The notes under the pieces are model-generated. The model did not search any database. It was not told the DNA's origin and saw only the letters and a program-made list of their open reading frames with translations. From Pectobacterium carotovorum (lineage in GTDB: Bacteria; Pseudomonadota; Gammaproteobacteria; Enterobacterales; Enterobacteriaceae), in contig NZ_JAXAFK010000001.1 of NCBI RefSeq assembly GCF_033898505.1, positions 2,542,001 through 2,606,000 on the forward strand: a stretch of DNA of 64,000 bases, in the 5' to 3' direction. The position numbers and the translations under genes are program-made. How positions within the stretch are numbered: position 1 is the stretch's first letter; each line of letters begins with the position of its first letter. This document shows, one piece after another, positions 39,715 through 49,325 of this stretch.

Positions 39715-41115
39715 ATGATGAATTCCGCCTCCGTCCGCTGGCAGCTCTGGATTGTTGCCTTTGGCTTCTTTATGCAGACGCTGGACACCACCATCGTGAA
39801 TACCGCGCTGCCTTCGATGGCCGCGAGTCTGAATGAAAGCCCGCTGCATATGCATTCGGTGATTGTTTCCTATGTGCTGACGGTCGCGGTGATGCTGCCC
39901 GCCAGTGGCTGGCTGGCGGATCGTATCGGCGTGAAGAACATCTTCTTTGCCGCGATTCTGCTGTTTACGCTCGGGTCGCTGCTGTGCGCCCGTTCGGAAA
40001 CGCTGAATGAGCTGCTGGCCTCGCGCGTTATTCAGGGGATCGGCGGAGCGATGATGGTGCCGGTAGGGCGGCTGACGGTGATGAAAATCGTCCCGCGCGA
40101 TCAGTATATGGCGGCGATGACCTTCGTGACGCTGCCCGGCCAAATCGGTCCGCTGATGGGGCCCGCACTCGGCGGCTTTCTGGTGGAATACGCCAGTTGG
40201 CACTGGATCTTCCTCATCAACCTGCCCGTTGGCATTATCGGCGCGCTAGCCACCTGGTTCCTGATGCCCAATTACACCATGCGGACGCAACGCTTTGACA
40301 TCAGCGGCTTCCTCTGGCTTGCCGTCGGTATGGCCACGCTGACGCTGGCGCTGGACGGTAACCGCAGCCTCGGCATTCCGCCGATTGCCATTTTTGCGTT
40401 AATCACCGTTGGGCTGATCGCACTGCTGAGCTATTGGCTACACGCGCGCCGTAACGAACGAGCCCTGTTTAATCTGCGTCTGTTCGACACCCATACCTTC
40501 TCTATCGGCCTGACAGGCGGGCTATTGGCGCGCATCGGCAGCGGTATGTTACCGTTTATGACGCCGCTGTTTTTACAGTTGGGAATGGGCTTTTCGCCGT
40601 TCCATGCCGGGCTGATGATGGTGCCAATGGTGCTAGGCAACATGGGAATGAAGCGAATCGTCGTGCAGATCGTCAATCGCTTAGGCTACCGCCGCGTGCT
40701 GATTGTCTCCACGCTGCTGCTGGCGCTGGTCACCGCGCTGTTTGCGCTGGTCGCACTTATGCAATGGATCTGGATGATCCCGATCGTGCTGTTCTTCCTC
40801 GGCATGGTGAACGCCATTCGTTTCTCCACCATGAACACGCTAACGCTGAAGGATCTACCGGATACGCTCGCCAGCGGCGGTAATAGCCTGATGTCGATGA
40901 CCATGCAGTTGTCCACCAGCCTCGGCGTCAGCATCGCAGGTATTCTGCTGGGCATGTTTTCTCAACCGCACATGGCGGCAGGAAGTGGAGAAACCCACAT
41001 GGTGTTTATTTACACCTACCTCAGCATGATCGTCATCATCGCCCTGCCCGCATTGATTTTTAACCGTGTCCCGGCAGACACCATCAAGCAGTCAACGCTG
41101 CCGCGTAAACCGTGA
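39715..41115 (+). CDS. mdtD: MFS transporter MdtD
   Basis: Inner-membrane major-facilitator protein of the 14-helix DHA2 type, 466 residues. Motifs: [20 protein letters not shown] in helix 1, [10 protein letters not shown] (motif A) and [20 protein letters not shown] (motif C). In E. coli it lies in mdtABCD-baeSR, but its own drug-export role has been hard to show. It begins at the first of two adjacent ATGs with GGGGGAA upstream. Seven bases separate it from baeS. Because of the repeat-filled gap, it may have its own promoter. Confidence 0.93.
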   Translation: MMNSASVRWQLWIVAFGFFMQTLDTTIVNTALPSMAASLNESPLHMHSVIVSYVLTVAVMLPASGWLADRIGVKNIFFAAILLFTLGSLLCARSETLNELLASRVIQGIGGAMMVPVGRLTVMKIVPRDQYMAAMTFVTLPGQIGPLMGPALGGFLVEYASWHWIFLINLPVGIIGALATWFLMPNYTMRTQRFDISGFLWLAVGMATLTLALDGNRSLGIPPIAIFALITVGLIALLSYWLHARRNERALFNLRLFDTHTFSIGLTGGLLARIGSGMLPFMTPLFLQLGMGFSPFHAGLMMVPMVLGNMGMKRIVVQIVNRLGYRRVLIVSTLLLALVTALFALVALMQWIWMIPIVLFFLGMVNAIRFSTMNTLTLKDLPDTLASGGNSLMSMTMQLSTSLGVSIAGILLGMFSQPHMAAGSGETHMVFIYTYLSMIVIIALPALIFNRVPADTIKQSTLPRKP

Positions 41116-41122
41116 GGTCGTT

Positions 41123-42490
41123 ATGAAATTCGGAATCACCGCCAAGCTGTTCCTCGCGATTTTCGCCACCTGTATGCTGGTGCTGATTACCATGCACTGG
41201 GGCGTGCGCGTCAGCTTCGAGCGCGGCTTTATCGATTACATTAAGCGCGGCAACGAACAGCGGGTCACGCAGCTACGCGACGCACTCGCAGAGCAATATC
41301 AGCTGCACGGCGATTGGTCATTCCTACGCAACAATGAACGTCTGGTGTTCAAAATGCTGCACTCGATGGATCAAAACAGCGACACCGACAACAGCATGCA
41401 GGGATGGCGAGTGCGTCTTTGGGTGCTGGATGCAAACAAACGCAAGCTGTTCGGTTCCCCGGCACCGATACCGAAAGAAGGTACCTCGCAGCCCATTCAG
41501 GTACAAAACCAGACGGTCGGCTGGATTGTGGCCTCACCCGTTGAGCGCCTGACCCGCAATGCCGACATCAGCTTCGATCAACAACAGCAGCGCACCAGTT
41601 GGCTGATTGTCGCGCTCTCGACGCTGCTTGCTATCATCGCCACCTGGCTGACCGCGCGTGGCCTGCTCGCGCCTGTCAAACGGCTGGTCAGCGGCATGCA
41701 CAGTTTGGCGTCAGGTGATTTCAGCACCCGAGTGACGGCCAGCTCGCACGATGAATTGGGCAGGTTAGCGCAGGATTTCAATCAGTTGGCCATCACGCTG
41801 GAGAAAAATGAACAGTCTCGCCGCGCGTTTATGGCCGACGTCTCCCATGAGTTACGCACGCCGCTGGCGGTGCTGCGCGGCGAGCTGGAAGCCTTGCAGG
41901 ATGGCGTACGCAAGCCCGACTCGCATTCTCTGCATTCGCTCCAGTCTGAGGTGACGACGCTCACTAAACTGGTGGACGATCTGCACCAGCTCACCCTGTC
42001 CGATCGCGGGGCGCTGGCCTACCGCAAGACGTCTGTAGACGTGGTGCAAATTCTGCATATTGCTATCGCCGCGTTTCATGAACGTTTCCAGAAAAAGCAG
42101 ATTACGCTCACCACCGATTTACCGACTCAGGCTGGCGTCTTTGGTGACCCGGACCGATTAAGTCAGCTATTTAACAATCTGCTGGAAAATAGCCTGCGTT
42201 ACACCGATGAACAGGGCCAACTGGCCATTGCGCTAATTCATCAGCATAAACACTGGGCGATTATCTGGCAGGACAGCGCCCCCGGCGTGACCGATGAGCA
42301 GCTTACGCTGATTTTTGAGCGTTTTTACCGTGCGGAAAGCTCGCGCAACCGCGCCAGCGGCGGCTCCGGGCTGGGGCTGGCTATCTGCAATAATATCGTT
42401 GAGGCGCATAGCGGACGGCTGTATGCTGAGCATTCGCCGTTAGGGGGAGTGATGATTACCATCGAGCTCCCCTTGCACGTACCTGATTAA
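41123..42490 (+). CDS. baeS: Envelope-stress sensor histidine kinase BaeS
   Basis: Membrane kinase of 455 residues. Two membrane segments (about 5-28 and 160-185) enclose a periplasmic sensor; a HAMP domain (LLAPVKRLVSGMHSLASGDF) follows. The phosphorylated histidine is in FMADVSHELRTPLAVLRGEL; ATPase boxes are FNNLLENSLRYTD and SGGSGLGLAICNNIVEAHSG. It phosphorylates BaeR. The ATG at 41123 is seven bases after mdtD with GAGGTCG upstream, so the frame extension into mdtD is rejected. Confidence 0.95.
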   Translation: MKFGITAKLFLAIFATCMLVLITMHWGVRVSFERGFIDYIKRGNEQRVTQLRDALAEQYQLHGDWSFLRNNERLVFKMLHSMDQNSDTDNSMQGWRVRLWVLDANKRKLFGSPAPIPKEGTSQPIQVQNQTVGWIVASPVERLTRNADISFDQQQQRTSWLIVALSTLLAIIATWLTARGLLAPVKRLVSGMHSLASGDFSTRVTASSHDELGRLAQDFNQLAITLEKNEQSRRAFMADVSHELRTPLAVLRGELEALQDGVRKPDSHSLHSLQSEVTTLTKLVDDLHQLTLSDRGALAYRKTSVDVVQILHIAIAAFHERFQKKQITLTTDLPTQAGVFGDPDRLSQLFNNLLENSLRYTDEQGQLAIALIHQHKHWAIIWQDSAPGVTDEQLTLIFERFYRAESSRNRASGGSGLGLAICNNIVEAHSGRLYAEHSPLGGVMITIELPLHVPD

Positions 42491-42514
42491 GATCCACTCC
42501 GAATAAGCAGAGCT

Positions 42515-43243
42515 ATGACAACCGCACCCGATTTCGCTATGGCGTCACCTATTCTGATCGTCGAAGATGAGCCCAAGCTGGGGCAACTGCTGGTGGATTA
42601 TCTTCAGGCCGCGGACTACGCCACGCACTGGTTGCCCAACGGCAACGACGTCGTCGACTGGGTGCGGCAGCATTCCCCTTCACTCATTTTGTTGGATCTC
42701 ATGCTGCCGGGCTGTGACGGCCTGACGCTCTGCCGCACGATCCGCCAGTTTTCTAACGTACCGATTATTATGGTCACCGCCCGTAGCGAGGAGATCGATC
42801 GCCTGCTGGGGCTGGAAATTGGCGCCGATGACTACATTTGTAAGCCCTTCAGCCCGCGCGAAGTGGTGGTGCGCGTCAGAACGCTGCTGCGCCGCTGCGG
42901 CTGGCAGAACGACGGCGTGAAAGCCGTCGAGAAAACGGAAACGGCCCTATTAATTGATAAAAGTGGCTTTCAGGCCAGCTATCTGGGGCAGAACCTTGAC
43001 CTGACGCCGGCAGAGTTTCGTCTGCTCAAGACGCTTTCCACCGAACCGGGCAAGGTGTTTTCCCGCGAGGCGCTGCTGGATAAGCTCTACGACGATTACC
43101 GCGTCGTGACCGACCGCACCATCGATAGCCACATCAAAAACCTGCGTCGCAAGCTGGAACAGCTGGACGAAGAGACCTCATTTATCCGCACGGTATACGG
43201 CATCGGCTATCGCTGGGAAGCCGCGCCCTGCAATGAGGTATAA
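42515..43243 (+). CDS. baeR: Response regulator BaeR
   Basis: OmpR/PhoB-type regulator of 242 residues. Receiver domain with acidic pocket in [10 protein letters not shown], the phospho-aspartate in [13 protein letters not shown] and the conserved Lys in [14 protein letters not shown]-terminal winged helix with [20 protein letters not shown] and [19 protein letters not shown]. It activates mdtABCD in E. coli in response to envelope stress. It starts at the ATG 24 bases after baeS; a second ATG at 42539 is possible. Confidence 0.95.
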   Translation: MTTAPDFAMASPILIVEDEPKLGQLLVDYLQAADYATHWLPNGNDVVDWVRQHSPSLILLDLMLPGCDGLTLCRTIRQFSNVPIIMVTARSEEIDRLLGLEIGADDYICKPFSPREVVVRVRTLLRRCGWQNDGVKAVEKTETALLIDKSGFQASYLGQNLDLTPAEFRLLKTLSTEPGKVFSREALLDKLYDDYRVVTDRTIDSHIKNLRRKLEQLDEETSFIRTVYGIGYRWEAAPCNEV

Positions 43244-43282
43244 CGCCAATCTCTCTGTGCTGTTATTGGAGCTTATGATGTT

Positions 43283-43936
43283 ATGGAGACCATTTTGAAC
43301 GGACCCGATCCTGATAACCGCTACCCCATGGCCGGTTTCCCGCAAGTGTGTTTCATCAAGAATATTGTCACCAACCCGAATATTGAAATTGGCGACTACA
43401 CCTATTATGACGATCCCGGCGGCGCGGAAAACTTCGAGCAAAATGTGCTCTACCACTATCCGTTTCTCGGCGATAAATTAATTATCGGTAGGTTTTGCGC
43501 CATCGCGCGTGGCGCAAAATTTATCATGAACGGCGCTAATCATCGGCTCTCCGGCCTGTCGACTTACCCGTTTCAGATTTTTGGCAACGGCTGGGAAAAA
43601 GTGACGCCCAAGCCTGGCGATCTGCCTTACAAAGGCGACACGATCATCGGCAATGATGTCTGGATTGGCTATGACGCGCTGATCATGCCCGGTATCCGCA
43701 TCGGGAATGGCGCTATCATCGCGTCGCGCGCCGTGGTCACCGCCGATGTGCCGGCTTATACGATCGTCGGCGGCAATCCGGCAAAAATCCTCAAAGCCCG
43801 TTTTGCGCCAGACGTCATCAATACACTGGAAACGCTGAGCTGGTGGGACTGGCCGATAGAAAAAATCACGCGTCATCTGGATATCATCGCTGCGGGCGAT
43901 ATTGCGGCACTGCAAGCCTGCCATCTTTCCGAATAA
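43283..43936 (+). CDS. Vat-type xenobiotic acetyltransferase (hexapeptide repeat)
   Basis: A 217-residue left-handed beta-helix enzyme. The N-terminus [19 protein letters not shown] and the region [20 protein letters not shown], with the catalytic histidine, are those of streptogramin A and chloramphenicol-type acetyltransferases (Vat/CatB). Hexapeptide turns follow ([20 protein letters not shown]). The enzyme would acetylate a hydroxyl on an antibiotic-like compound with acetyl-CoA. It sits 39 bp after baeR on the same strand, so it could be part of the efflux-stress response. Its substrate is not predictable, and chromosomal relatives are not necessarily resistance genes. Confidence 0.82.
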   Translation: METILNGPDPDNRYPMAGFPQVCFIKNIVTNPNIEIGDYTYYDDPGGAENFEQNVLYHYPFLGDKLIIGRFCAIARGAKFIMNGANHRLSGLSTYPFQIFGNGWEKVTPKPGDLPYKGDTIIGNDVWIGYDALIMPGIRIGNGAIIASRAVVTADVPAYTIVGGNPAKILKARFAPDVINTLETLSWWDWPIEKITRHLDIIAAGDIAALQACHLSE

Positions 43937-43990
43937 CCATCTTCTATTCCACACGAATTCATTCCACACGAAAAAGAGGCTTTCACGATA

Positions 43991-44542
43991 ATGACTGCGC
44001 TATTTTCCGAAACCACCAAAATCGAAACACCTCGCCTGCTGCTGCGCCCGCTCTACCGTGATGATGCGCCAGCGCTGTTCGTCTTTATGTCCGATCCCGT
44101 CGTGATGCGCTTCTGGAACCATCCGCCCTGGCAGCAAATCGAACAGGCGCACGACGCGATTGACGAATACTGGAGCGCGCTATGCGCTGGGCACTATATG
44201 AAGCTGGGTCTGGAGGTGAAGGAGAGCGGCGAGCTAATCGGCACCTGCGTACTGTTCAACCTTGAGATTGACTCTAAGCGCGCCGAAATCGGCTACTGTC
44301 TGGCGGCGAGTGCGCAAGGCAAAGGCTATATGGCGGAAGCGCTCTCTGCGCTGCGGGATTTTGCCTTTGAAACGGCAGGACTAAGTCGATTGGAAGCCGA
44401 AATCGATCCCCGCAACGTGGCGTCAGCCCGCTCGCTGGAACGACTGGGATTCACACAGGAAGGGCTGTTAAAGCAGCGTTGGATCGTCGACGGCGAGGTG
44501 TCCGACTCTGCGCTATACGGCCTGCTGGCGGCTAAGCGTTAG
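43991..44542 (+). CDS. GNAT-family acetyltransferase, RimJ/RimL type
   Basis: A 183-residue N-acetyltransferase (Acetyltransf_3). It opens IETPRLLLRPLYRDDAPALF, and the acetyl-CoA pyrophosphate loop is in CLAASAQGKGYMAEALSALR; the end ARSLERLGFTQEGLLKQRW is the usual RimJ-like strand-helix. Substrates in this family range from ribosomal proteins to small amines, and the sequence does not say which. It follows the Vat-like gene by 54 bp and could be cotranscribed. Confidence 0.85.
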   Translation: MTALFSETTKIETPRLLLRPLYRDDAPALFVFMSDPVVMRFWNHPPWQQIEQAHDAIDEYWSALCAGHYMKLGLEVKESGELIGTCVLFNLEIDSKRAEIGYCLAASAQGKGYMAEALSALRDFAFETAGLSRLEAEIDPRNVASARSLERLGFTQEGLLKQRWIVDGEVSDSALYGLLAAKR

Positions 44543-44653
44543 CCCCCCTTCCCATACTGGTCAAAAATACTGTCTGACTTAATGAAAATTTTGTCATTTT
44601 CTCTTTTCCCAAGGCTGCTACTCTTTTAAGCCTACAATAATAACGGGTATCAC

Positions 44654-44670
44654 CCCGCACACCGTGCGGG
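44654..44670. other. Hairpin in the leader of the glutathione-transferase-like gene
   Basis: Perfect seven-base stem CCCGCAC/GTGCGGG with a three-base loop, 40 bp before the start codon at 44711. No T run follows, so it is not a standard terminator for the upstream gene. It could be an operator or a leader structure. Confidence 0.4.
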
Positions 44671-44710
44671 ACATTGGTCACCTGCAACAGTACGGATAAG
44701 GGGAAAATAG

Positions 44711-45670
44711 ATGTCAGGCTTAGTGAATGGCAAATGGGTTAACGGCGATGTCGCGGCGGAAGAGATCAAAAACGGCGCGTTCCACCGCGAAGAAACCAAA
44801 TTTCGGCAAACCGAGCTGGTGCCAGAAGCGGGGCGTTACCAGCTTTTTGTCTCCTATCTCTGCCCGTGGGCGTCGCGCACGCTGATTTTCCGCAAGCTGA
44901 AAGGGCTGGAGAACATCATCTCGCTTTCCGTTGCTAACCCACGCATCGCCGATAACGGCTGGGAGTTTGCCACCCCGCAGGATGCTGGCGAGCACGTGGG
45001 CGAGATTCACTACCTGCACCAGTTGTACACCGCCAGCGTGCCCGACTATACCGGAAAGGTGTCGGTGCCTGTGCTGTGGGATCGGGTGGAAGGCCGCATT
45101 GTGAACAACGAATCGGCGGACATCATCCGCATGCTGAATAGCGAATTTAACGACCTGACTGGTAATCACCTCGATTTCTATCCGTCAGATCTGCGCGCTG
45201 AGATCGACAGCTGGAACGAAACCGTGTACCACAACGTCAACAACGGCGTGTATAAAACCGGGTTCGCCAAAACGCAGGAACACTATAACGACGCCGTCAC
45301 CACGCTATTCACCACGCTGGACGAGCTGGACGATCATCTGGGCAATCATCGTTATATGCTCGGCGACACGCTGACCGAGGCCGACTGGCGTCTGTTCGTG
45401 ACGCTGGTGCGTTTTGACGTGGCCTATCACGGTGCGTTCAAGTGTAATCTCAAACGCATTGCCGACTACCCGAATCTGTCGAATTACCTGCGCGAACTGT
45501 ATCAGTGGCCGGGCGTCGCGGAGACGGTCAATATCAACCACATCAAAGCGGGCTATTACGGTATTGCCTGGCTGAACCCGACGCAGATTGTGCCGGTTGG
45601 TCCATTGGTCGATTTGTCTCAGTCCCATAACCGTGAAACGATTGGAAAATCCCGTATCGCCACGCGTTAA
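44711..45670 (+). CDS. Glutathionyl-hydroquinone reductase-like protein
   Basis: A 319-residue protein of the Omega-like glutathione transferase group that includes E. coli YqjG and yeast Ecm4. The catalytic cysteine is in LFVSYLCPWASRTLIFRKLK (YqjG has ACPWAHR); the thioredoxin-fold SVPVLWDRVEGRIVNNESAD binds glutathione, and the helical domain has NNGVYKTGFAKTQEHY and LTEADWRLFVTLVRFD. Members remove glutathione from glutathionyl-hydroquinones. It differs enough from YqjG that it may be a paralogue, so no symbol is given. It ends with the terminator at 45683. Confidence 0.85.
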   Translation: MSGLVNGKWVNGDVAAEEIKNGAFHREETKFRQTELVPEAGRYQLFVSYLCPWASRTLIFRKLKGLENIISLSVANPRIADNGWEFATPQDAGEHVGEIHYLHQLYTASVPDYTGKVSVPVLWDRVEGRIVNNESADIIRMLNSEFNDLTGNHLDFYPSDLRAEIDSWNETVYHNVNNGVYKTGFAKTQEHYNDAVTTLFTTLDELDDHLGNHRYMLGDTLTEADWRLFVTLVRFDVAYHGAFKCNLKRIADYPNLSNYLRELYQWPGVAETVNINHIKAGYYGIAWLNPTQIVPVGPLVDLSQSHNRETIGKSRIATR

Positions 45671-45682
45671 TACCACGAGATC

Positions 45683-45714
45683 TGGCCTGTTCCATTAATG
45701 GCAGGCCATTCTTT
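45683..45714 (+). terminator. Terminator after the glutathionyl-hydroquinone reductase-like gene
   Basis: Stem TGGCCTG/CAGGCCA followed by TTCTTTATTT, 13 bp after the stop codon. Confidence 0.75.
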
Positions 45715-45882
45715 ATTTAGGTCAAAAAATTGATTTACGTCAAACGATTGATTTACGTCAAACAATAGGCCCACGTTTCGTGTGTCGTCTACTGCAATTT
45801 CCCCCTATTAGCGCTAGAATCCTCCGCCTTTACTGCTCCCGCCGTGGAGCAGCCTGACTTGTGATCAGAATCGAGAGATACC

Positions 45883-47244
45883 ATGTTTAAACCGGAACTG
45901 CTTTCTCCGGCCGGTACGCTGAAAAATATGCGCTACGCCTTTGCCTATGGCGCGGACGCGATTTATGCCGGTCAACCCCGCTACAGCCTGCGCGTGCGCA
46001 ATAACGAATTCAACCATCAGACGCTGGCGCAAGCCATTAACGAAGCGCATGAACTGGGCAAGAAATTCTACGTGGTCGTTAACATCGCGCCGCACAATGC
46101 CAAACTGAAAACCTTCCTGCGTGACCTGCAACCCGTGATCGAAATGGGGCCGGATGCGCTGATCATGTCCGATCCCGGTCTGATTATGCTGGTGCGGGAA
46201 AACTTCCCACAGATAGATATTCACCTTTCCGTTCAGGCCAACGCGGTCAACTGGGCGACGGTGAAATTCTGGCAGCAGATGGGGCTGACGCGTGTCATTC
46301 TGTCTCGCGAACTGTCGTTGGAAGAGATTGCAGAAATCCGTCAGAACGTCCCGGACATGGAACTGGAAATCTTCGTTCACGGCGCGCTGTGCATGGCTTA
46401 CTCTGGCCGCTGCCTGCTGTCCGGTTACATCAACAAACGCGATCCGAATCAGGGCACCTGCACCAACGCCTGCCGCTGGGAATATAAGGTTCAGGAAGGC
46501 AAAGAAGACGAAGTCGGAAATATCGTCCATCAGCACGAACCTATCGCGGTGAAAAACGTTGAGCCCGCGCTGGGCATCGGCGAACCGACCGACAAAGTCT
46601 TTATGCTGGAAGAAAGCATGCGCCCTGGCGAGTACATGAGCGCCTTTGAAGACGAGCACGGCACCTACATCATGAACTCCCGCGATCTGCGTGCCATCCA
46701 GCACGTTGAACGCCTGACGCAAATGCAGGTGCATTCGCTGAAAATCGAAGGTCGCACCAAGTCATTCTATTATTGCGCCCGTACCGCACAGGTTTATCGC
46801 CGTGCCATCGACGATGCTGTCGCGGGTAAACCGTTCGACACAACGCTGCTGGAAACGCTGGAAGGTCTGGCGCACCGTGGCTATACCGAAGGCTTCCTGC
46901 GTCGCCACGTGCATGAAGATTACCAGAACTACGATTACGGCTATTCCGTTTCCGATCGTCAGCAGTTTGTCGGTGAATTCACCGGTGTGCGCCGCGATGG
47001 GCTGGCGGAAGTCGAAGTGAAGAACAAATTTTCCTGCGGCGACAGCGTGGAGATGATGACGCCAAACGGCAATATTCAATTCACCATCGACACCATGCAG
47101 AATGCCAAAGGGCAGCCGACCGATGTGGCACCGGGTAACGGCCATATCGTCTATCTTCCCGTACCGGACGATGTCTCGCTGGATTATGCGCTACTGCTGC
47201 GCAATCTGCCGGGCACCACCACGCGTAACCCTAACGCGGAATAA
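45883..47244 (+). CDS. trhP: tRNA hydroxylation protein TrhP (YegQ), U32 family
   Basis: A 453-residue peptidase-U32-type protein. In E. coli, YegQ/TrhP acts with prephenate in making 5-hydroxyuridine at the wobble position of tRNAs. It begins FKPELLSPAGTLKNMRYAFA; the U32 signature is EIFVHGALCMAYSGRCLLSG, and conserved cysteines continue in GTCTNACRWEYKV. The C-terminal beta domain (VGEFTGVRRDGLAEVEVKN) is complete. The order trhP-cyaR-yegS resembles the E. coli region. A hairpin at 47262-47284 follows the gene. Confidence 0.93.
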   Translation: MFKPELLSPAGTLKNMRYAFAYGADAIYAGQPRYSLRVRNNEFNHQTLAQAINEAHELGKKFYVVVNIAPHNAKLKTFLRDLQPVIEMGPDALIMSDPGLIMLVRENFPQIDIHLSVQANAVNWATVKFWQQMGLTRVILSRELSLEEIAEIRQNVPDMELEIFVHGALCMAYSGRCLLSGYINKRDPNQGTCTNACRWEYKVQEGKEDEVGNIVHQHEPIAVKNVEPALGIGEPTDKVFMLEESMRPGEYMSAFEDEHGTYIMNSRDLRAIQHVERLTQMQVHSLKIEGRTKSFYYCARTAQVYRRAIDDAVAGKPFDTTLLETLEGLAHRGYTEGFLRRHVHEDYQNYDYGYSVSDRQQFVGEFTGVRRDGLAEVEVKNKFSCGDSVEMMTPNGNIQFTIDTMQNAKGQPTDVAPGNGHIVYLPVPDDVSLDYALLLRNLPGTTTRNPNAE

Positions 47245-47261
47245 GCCGGTCATACCGCCGG

Positions 47262-47284
47262 ATGTCCCGTACATCCGGCAATGC
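47262..47284 (+). terminator. Hairpin after trhP
   Basis: Stem GCCGGATGT/ACATCCGGC with a five-base loop, about 17 bp after the stop. No T run follows, so intrinsic termination is uncertain. Confidence 0.5.
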
Positions 47285-47405
47285 CTCCCACAAGGCGATC
47301 CCTTCCTTATAGCATGCCCCCCTATTATCGACCTTTCTCAACCGCGACTCGGTACATCAACCGCCCGAAGGTATCGTTACAAAGCTCAGGGTTTTTTAAC
47401 GAATA

Positions 47406-47421
47406 TTAGAAACAGATCACA
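47406..47421 (+). promoter_or_regulatory. CRP site of cyaR
   Basis: TTAGA-AACAGA-TCACA. Its centre is 41.5 bases before the cyaR start inferred by homology (47455), the standard class II position. The hexamer TAGTAT at 47443-47448 sits at -12 to -7 and serves as the -10 element. In E. coli, CyaR is activated by cAMP-CRP. Confidence 0.75.
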
Positions 47422-47454
47422 TCAATTCGCTGGTCTTGTGGTTAGTATTGCGTC

Positions 47455-47549
47455 GCTGAGAAAACATAGAACGAAAAATAAGCGTAGTGATACTACTAGG
47501 AACCACCTCCTTGGCCAGCTCAATCTCCCTTGAGCTGGCTTTTCTTTTT
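47455..47549 (+). ncRNA. cyaR: CyaR small RNA
   Basis: Hfq-dependent regulatory RNA, found by the conserved seed AGGAACCACCTCCTT, the following GCC and the AATCTCCCTT loop of the terminator hairpin. The 5' end GCTGAGAAAACATAGAAC resembles the E. coli start GCTGAAAAACATAACCC. The terminator stem is GCCAGCTCA/TGAGCTGGC followed by T runs. In E. coli it represses ompX, luxS, nadE and others; targets here are not tested. It lies downstream of trhP (yegQ) as in E. coli, which supports the call. The end is approximate. Confidence 0.9.
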
Positions 47550-47713
47550 CTCTCGCCCACGCATTTTCCCACCGCACACATTCACCGACTCTTCTGATAT
47601 CTGCCTACCGATTTAGTGACTATGATTAACTGCAACGCTTTTGTATTCACTGCGCTATTTCTGAATTAACGGCCACTGAATTAACGACAACATCGTAGCC
47701 AGAGAAATAAGAC

Positions 47714-48613
47714 ATGGAAAAAAATCCAATCACACTGCTGATTCTGAACGGGAAGAGCGCGGGCAATGAAGAACTCCGCGAGGCCATTGATGAGTTGCGA
47801 AAGGACGGCTATACGCTGCATGTCCGCGTTACGTGGGAATACGGCGATGCTAAACGCTATGTGGAAGAGGCGATCCAGCTCAACGCGGATAACGTAATCG
47901 CCGCCGGCGGCGACGGCACCGTCAATGAAGTCGCCGCCGCGTTAGCGGTGCAGCCGGAAGCGGTACGTCCGTGTCTGGGAATTGTACCGCTGGGTACGGC
48001 CAACGATTTCGCCACCAGCTGTCAGATTCCGATGGAGATGCACAACGCGCTGACGCTGGCGATCAAAGGCCGCGCCACCGCCATTGATGTCGCCAAAGTG
48101 AACGACAGCCACTATTTCATCAACATGGCGACGGGCGGATTTGCCACACGTATCACCACCGAGACGCCGGCCAAGATGAAAGCCGCGCTGGGAAGTGCTT
48201 CTTACGTGCTGCACGCGCTCTTTCGCATGGACATGCTGCAAGCCGAGCGCTGTGAGATTCACGGGCCAGATTTTCACTGGGAAGGCGATACGCTGGTCAT
48301 CGCGGTGGGGAACGGTCGTCAGGCTGGCGGCGGACAGGAACTTTGCCCAGAAGCGCTGATTAACGATGGGCTACTGGAACTGAGCGTGCTGTCGGCAAAA
48401 GAGCTGCTTCCCAATATGCTTCAGGCCTGGTTTACCGGCAGCGAAAACCAGAACATGATTTCCGCTACCCTACCCTGGCTGGAGATTACCGCGCCAGACG
48501 ATATGACGTTTAATCTGGATGGCGAGCCGCTCACCGCTAAACGCTTCCGCATCGAGGTGCTTCCCGCAGCGATTCACTGCCGGCTACCGCCCCAGTGCTC
48601 GCTTTTGGAATAG
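47714..48613 (+). CDS. yegS: Lipid kinase YegS
   Basis: Cytoplasmic lipid kinase of the diacylglycerol-kinase fold, 299 residues as in E. coli. The nucleotide loop is [38 protein letters not shown] and the C-terminal [20 protein letters not shown] follow. The E. coli enzyme phosphorylates phosphatidylglycerol in vitro; its role in the cell is unsettled. It is convergent with psiE. Confidence 0.94.
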   Translation: MEKNPITLLILNGKSAGNEELREAIDELRKDGYTLHVRVTWEYGDAKRYVEEAIQLNADNVIAAGGDGTVNEVAAALAVQPEAVRPCLGIVPLGTANDFATSCQIPMEMHNALTLAIKGRATAIDVAKVNDSHYFINMATGGFATRITTETPAKMKAALGSASYVLHALFRMDMLQAERCEIHGPDFHWEGDTLVIAVGNGRQAGGGQELCPEALINDGLLELSVLSAKELLPNMLQAWFTGSENQNMISATLPWLEITAPDDMTFNLDGEPLTAKRFRIEVLPAAIHCRLPPQCSLLE

Positions 48614-48641
48614 CAGTGCGTTTCGACTATGCCTGTTTCTC

Positions 48642-49049
48642 CTATTCCCGTTTCAGGCGATTACTGTTTGCCAGGTACAGCGTCACGACCAGCAGCAGAA
48701 TCGCCGCGGAATAAATCAGCGTATCCGATGGGCTTTTGTGATCAACAATAATCAGGCGAATGATGGCCGTAATGCCGATGTAGATAAAATAGCGCAGCGG
48801 GAAGTGATAGCCGGACTGGAAATACTTCACGATCAGCGCAATGAACTCAAAATACAGGAAATAAATCACAATGCCTTCTATCAGCTGATAGGAGGAATCT
48901 TTCTCGTTGGAGATCAACAGCACCTTCGCCAGATGGAACGTTTCCTTGACTAAAAAAATCACCAGAATAGTCGCCAGCACCAGCAGGCCGATATTGAGTA
49001 TCGTCTGAAGCGCCTTGGCAGCCATCGCGCTGCGAGCAGAACCTGCCAT
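48642..49049 (-). CDS. psiE: Phosphate-starvation-inducible membrane protein PsiE
   Basis: Inner-membrane protein of 135 residues with four membrane segments. [20 protein letters not shown] and the following [20 protein letters not shown] are almost identical to E. coli PsiE. E. coli psiE is under PhoB and cAMP-CRP control; I found no convincing Pho box upstream here. Function unknown. It ends NSNRLKRE like its E. coli counterpart. Confidence 0.94.
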   Translation of the reverse strand: MAGSARSAMAAKALQTILNIGLLVLATILVIFLVKETFHLAKVLLISNEKDSSYQLIEGIVIYFLYFEFIALIVKYFQSGYHFPLRYFIYIGITAIIRLIIVDHKSPSDTLIYSAAILLLVVTLYLANSNRLKRE

Positions 49050-49144
49050 ATGTTATCCCCACACCCTATTTCACATTAACACCAAGAATTCACAGCAAAG
49101 TAACCGGATGCCCCCACACTGTCACGCCGAAATGCGCTTAATTT

Positions 49145-49263
49145 ATCCCGTCATACTTCAAGTTGCATGTGTGTTGGCTTTCCTCGCTCACCCCAGTCAC
49201 TTACTTATGTAAGCTCCTGGGGATTCGCTGTGTCGCCGCCTTCCTGCAACTCGAATTATTTAG
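49145..49263 (+). repeat. Dispersed repeat RB, complete copy
   Basis: It runs from CCCGTCATACTTCAAGTTGC to AACTCGAATTATTTAGGG and contains CACCCCAGTCACTTACTTAT, with the small hairpin CTTAC/GTAAG. The reverse complement matches the two halves of the 5320-5520 copy. It lies between psiE and thiD and has no insert, so it serves as the reference copy. Confidence 0.8.
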
Positions 49264-49325
49264 GGCACAGTTTGAAATTACTGGCAAAGATGTCACGCAA
49301 AGTACAAGTCAATTTACTTATGGCT

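Noticed and set aside
43283..43936. Acquired antibiotic-resistance gene
   Set aside because: Base composition matches its neighbours and no mobile element is near; it looks like a chromosomal family member.
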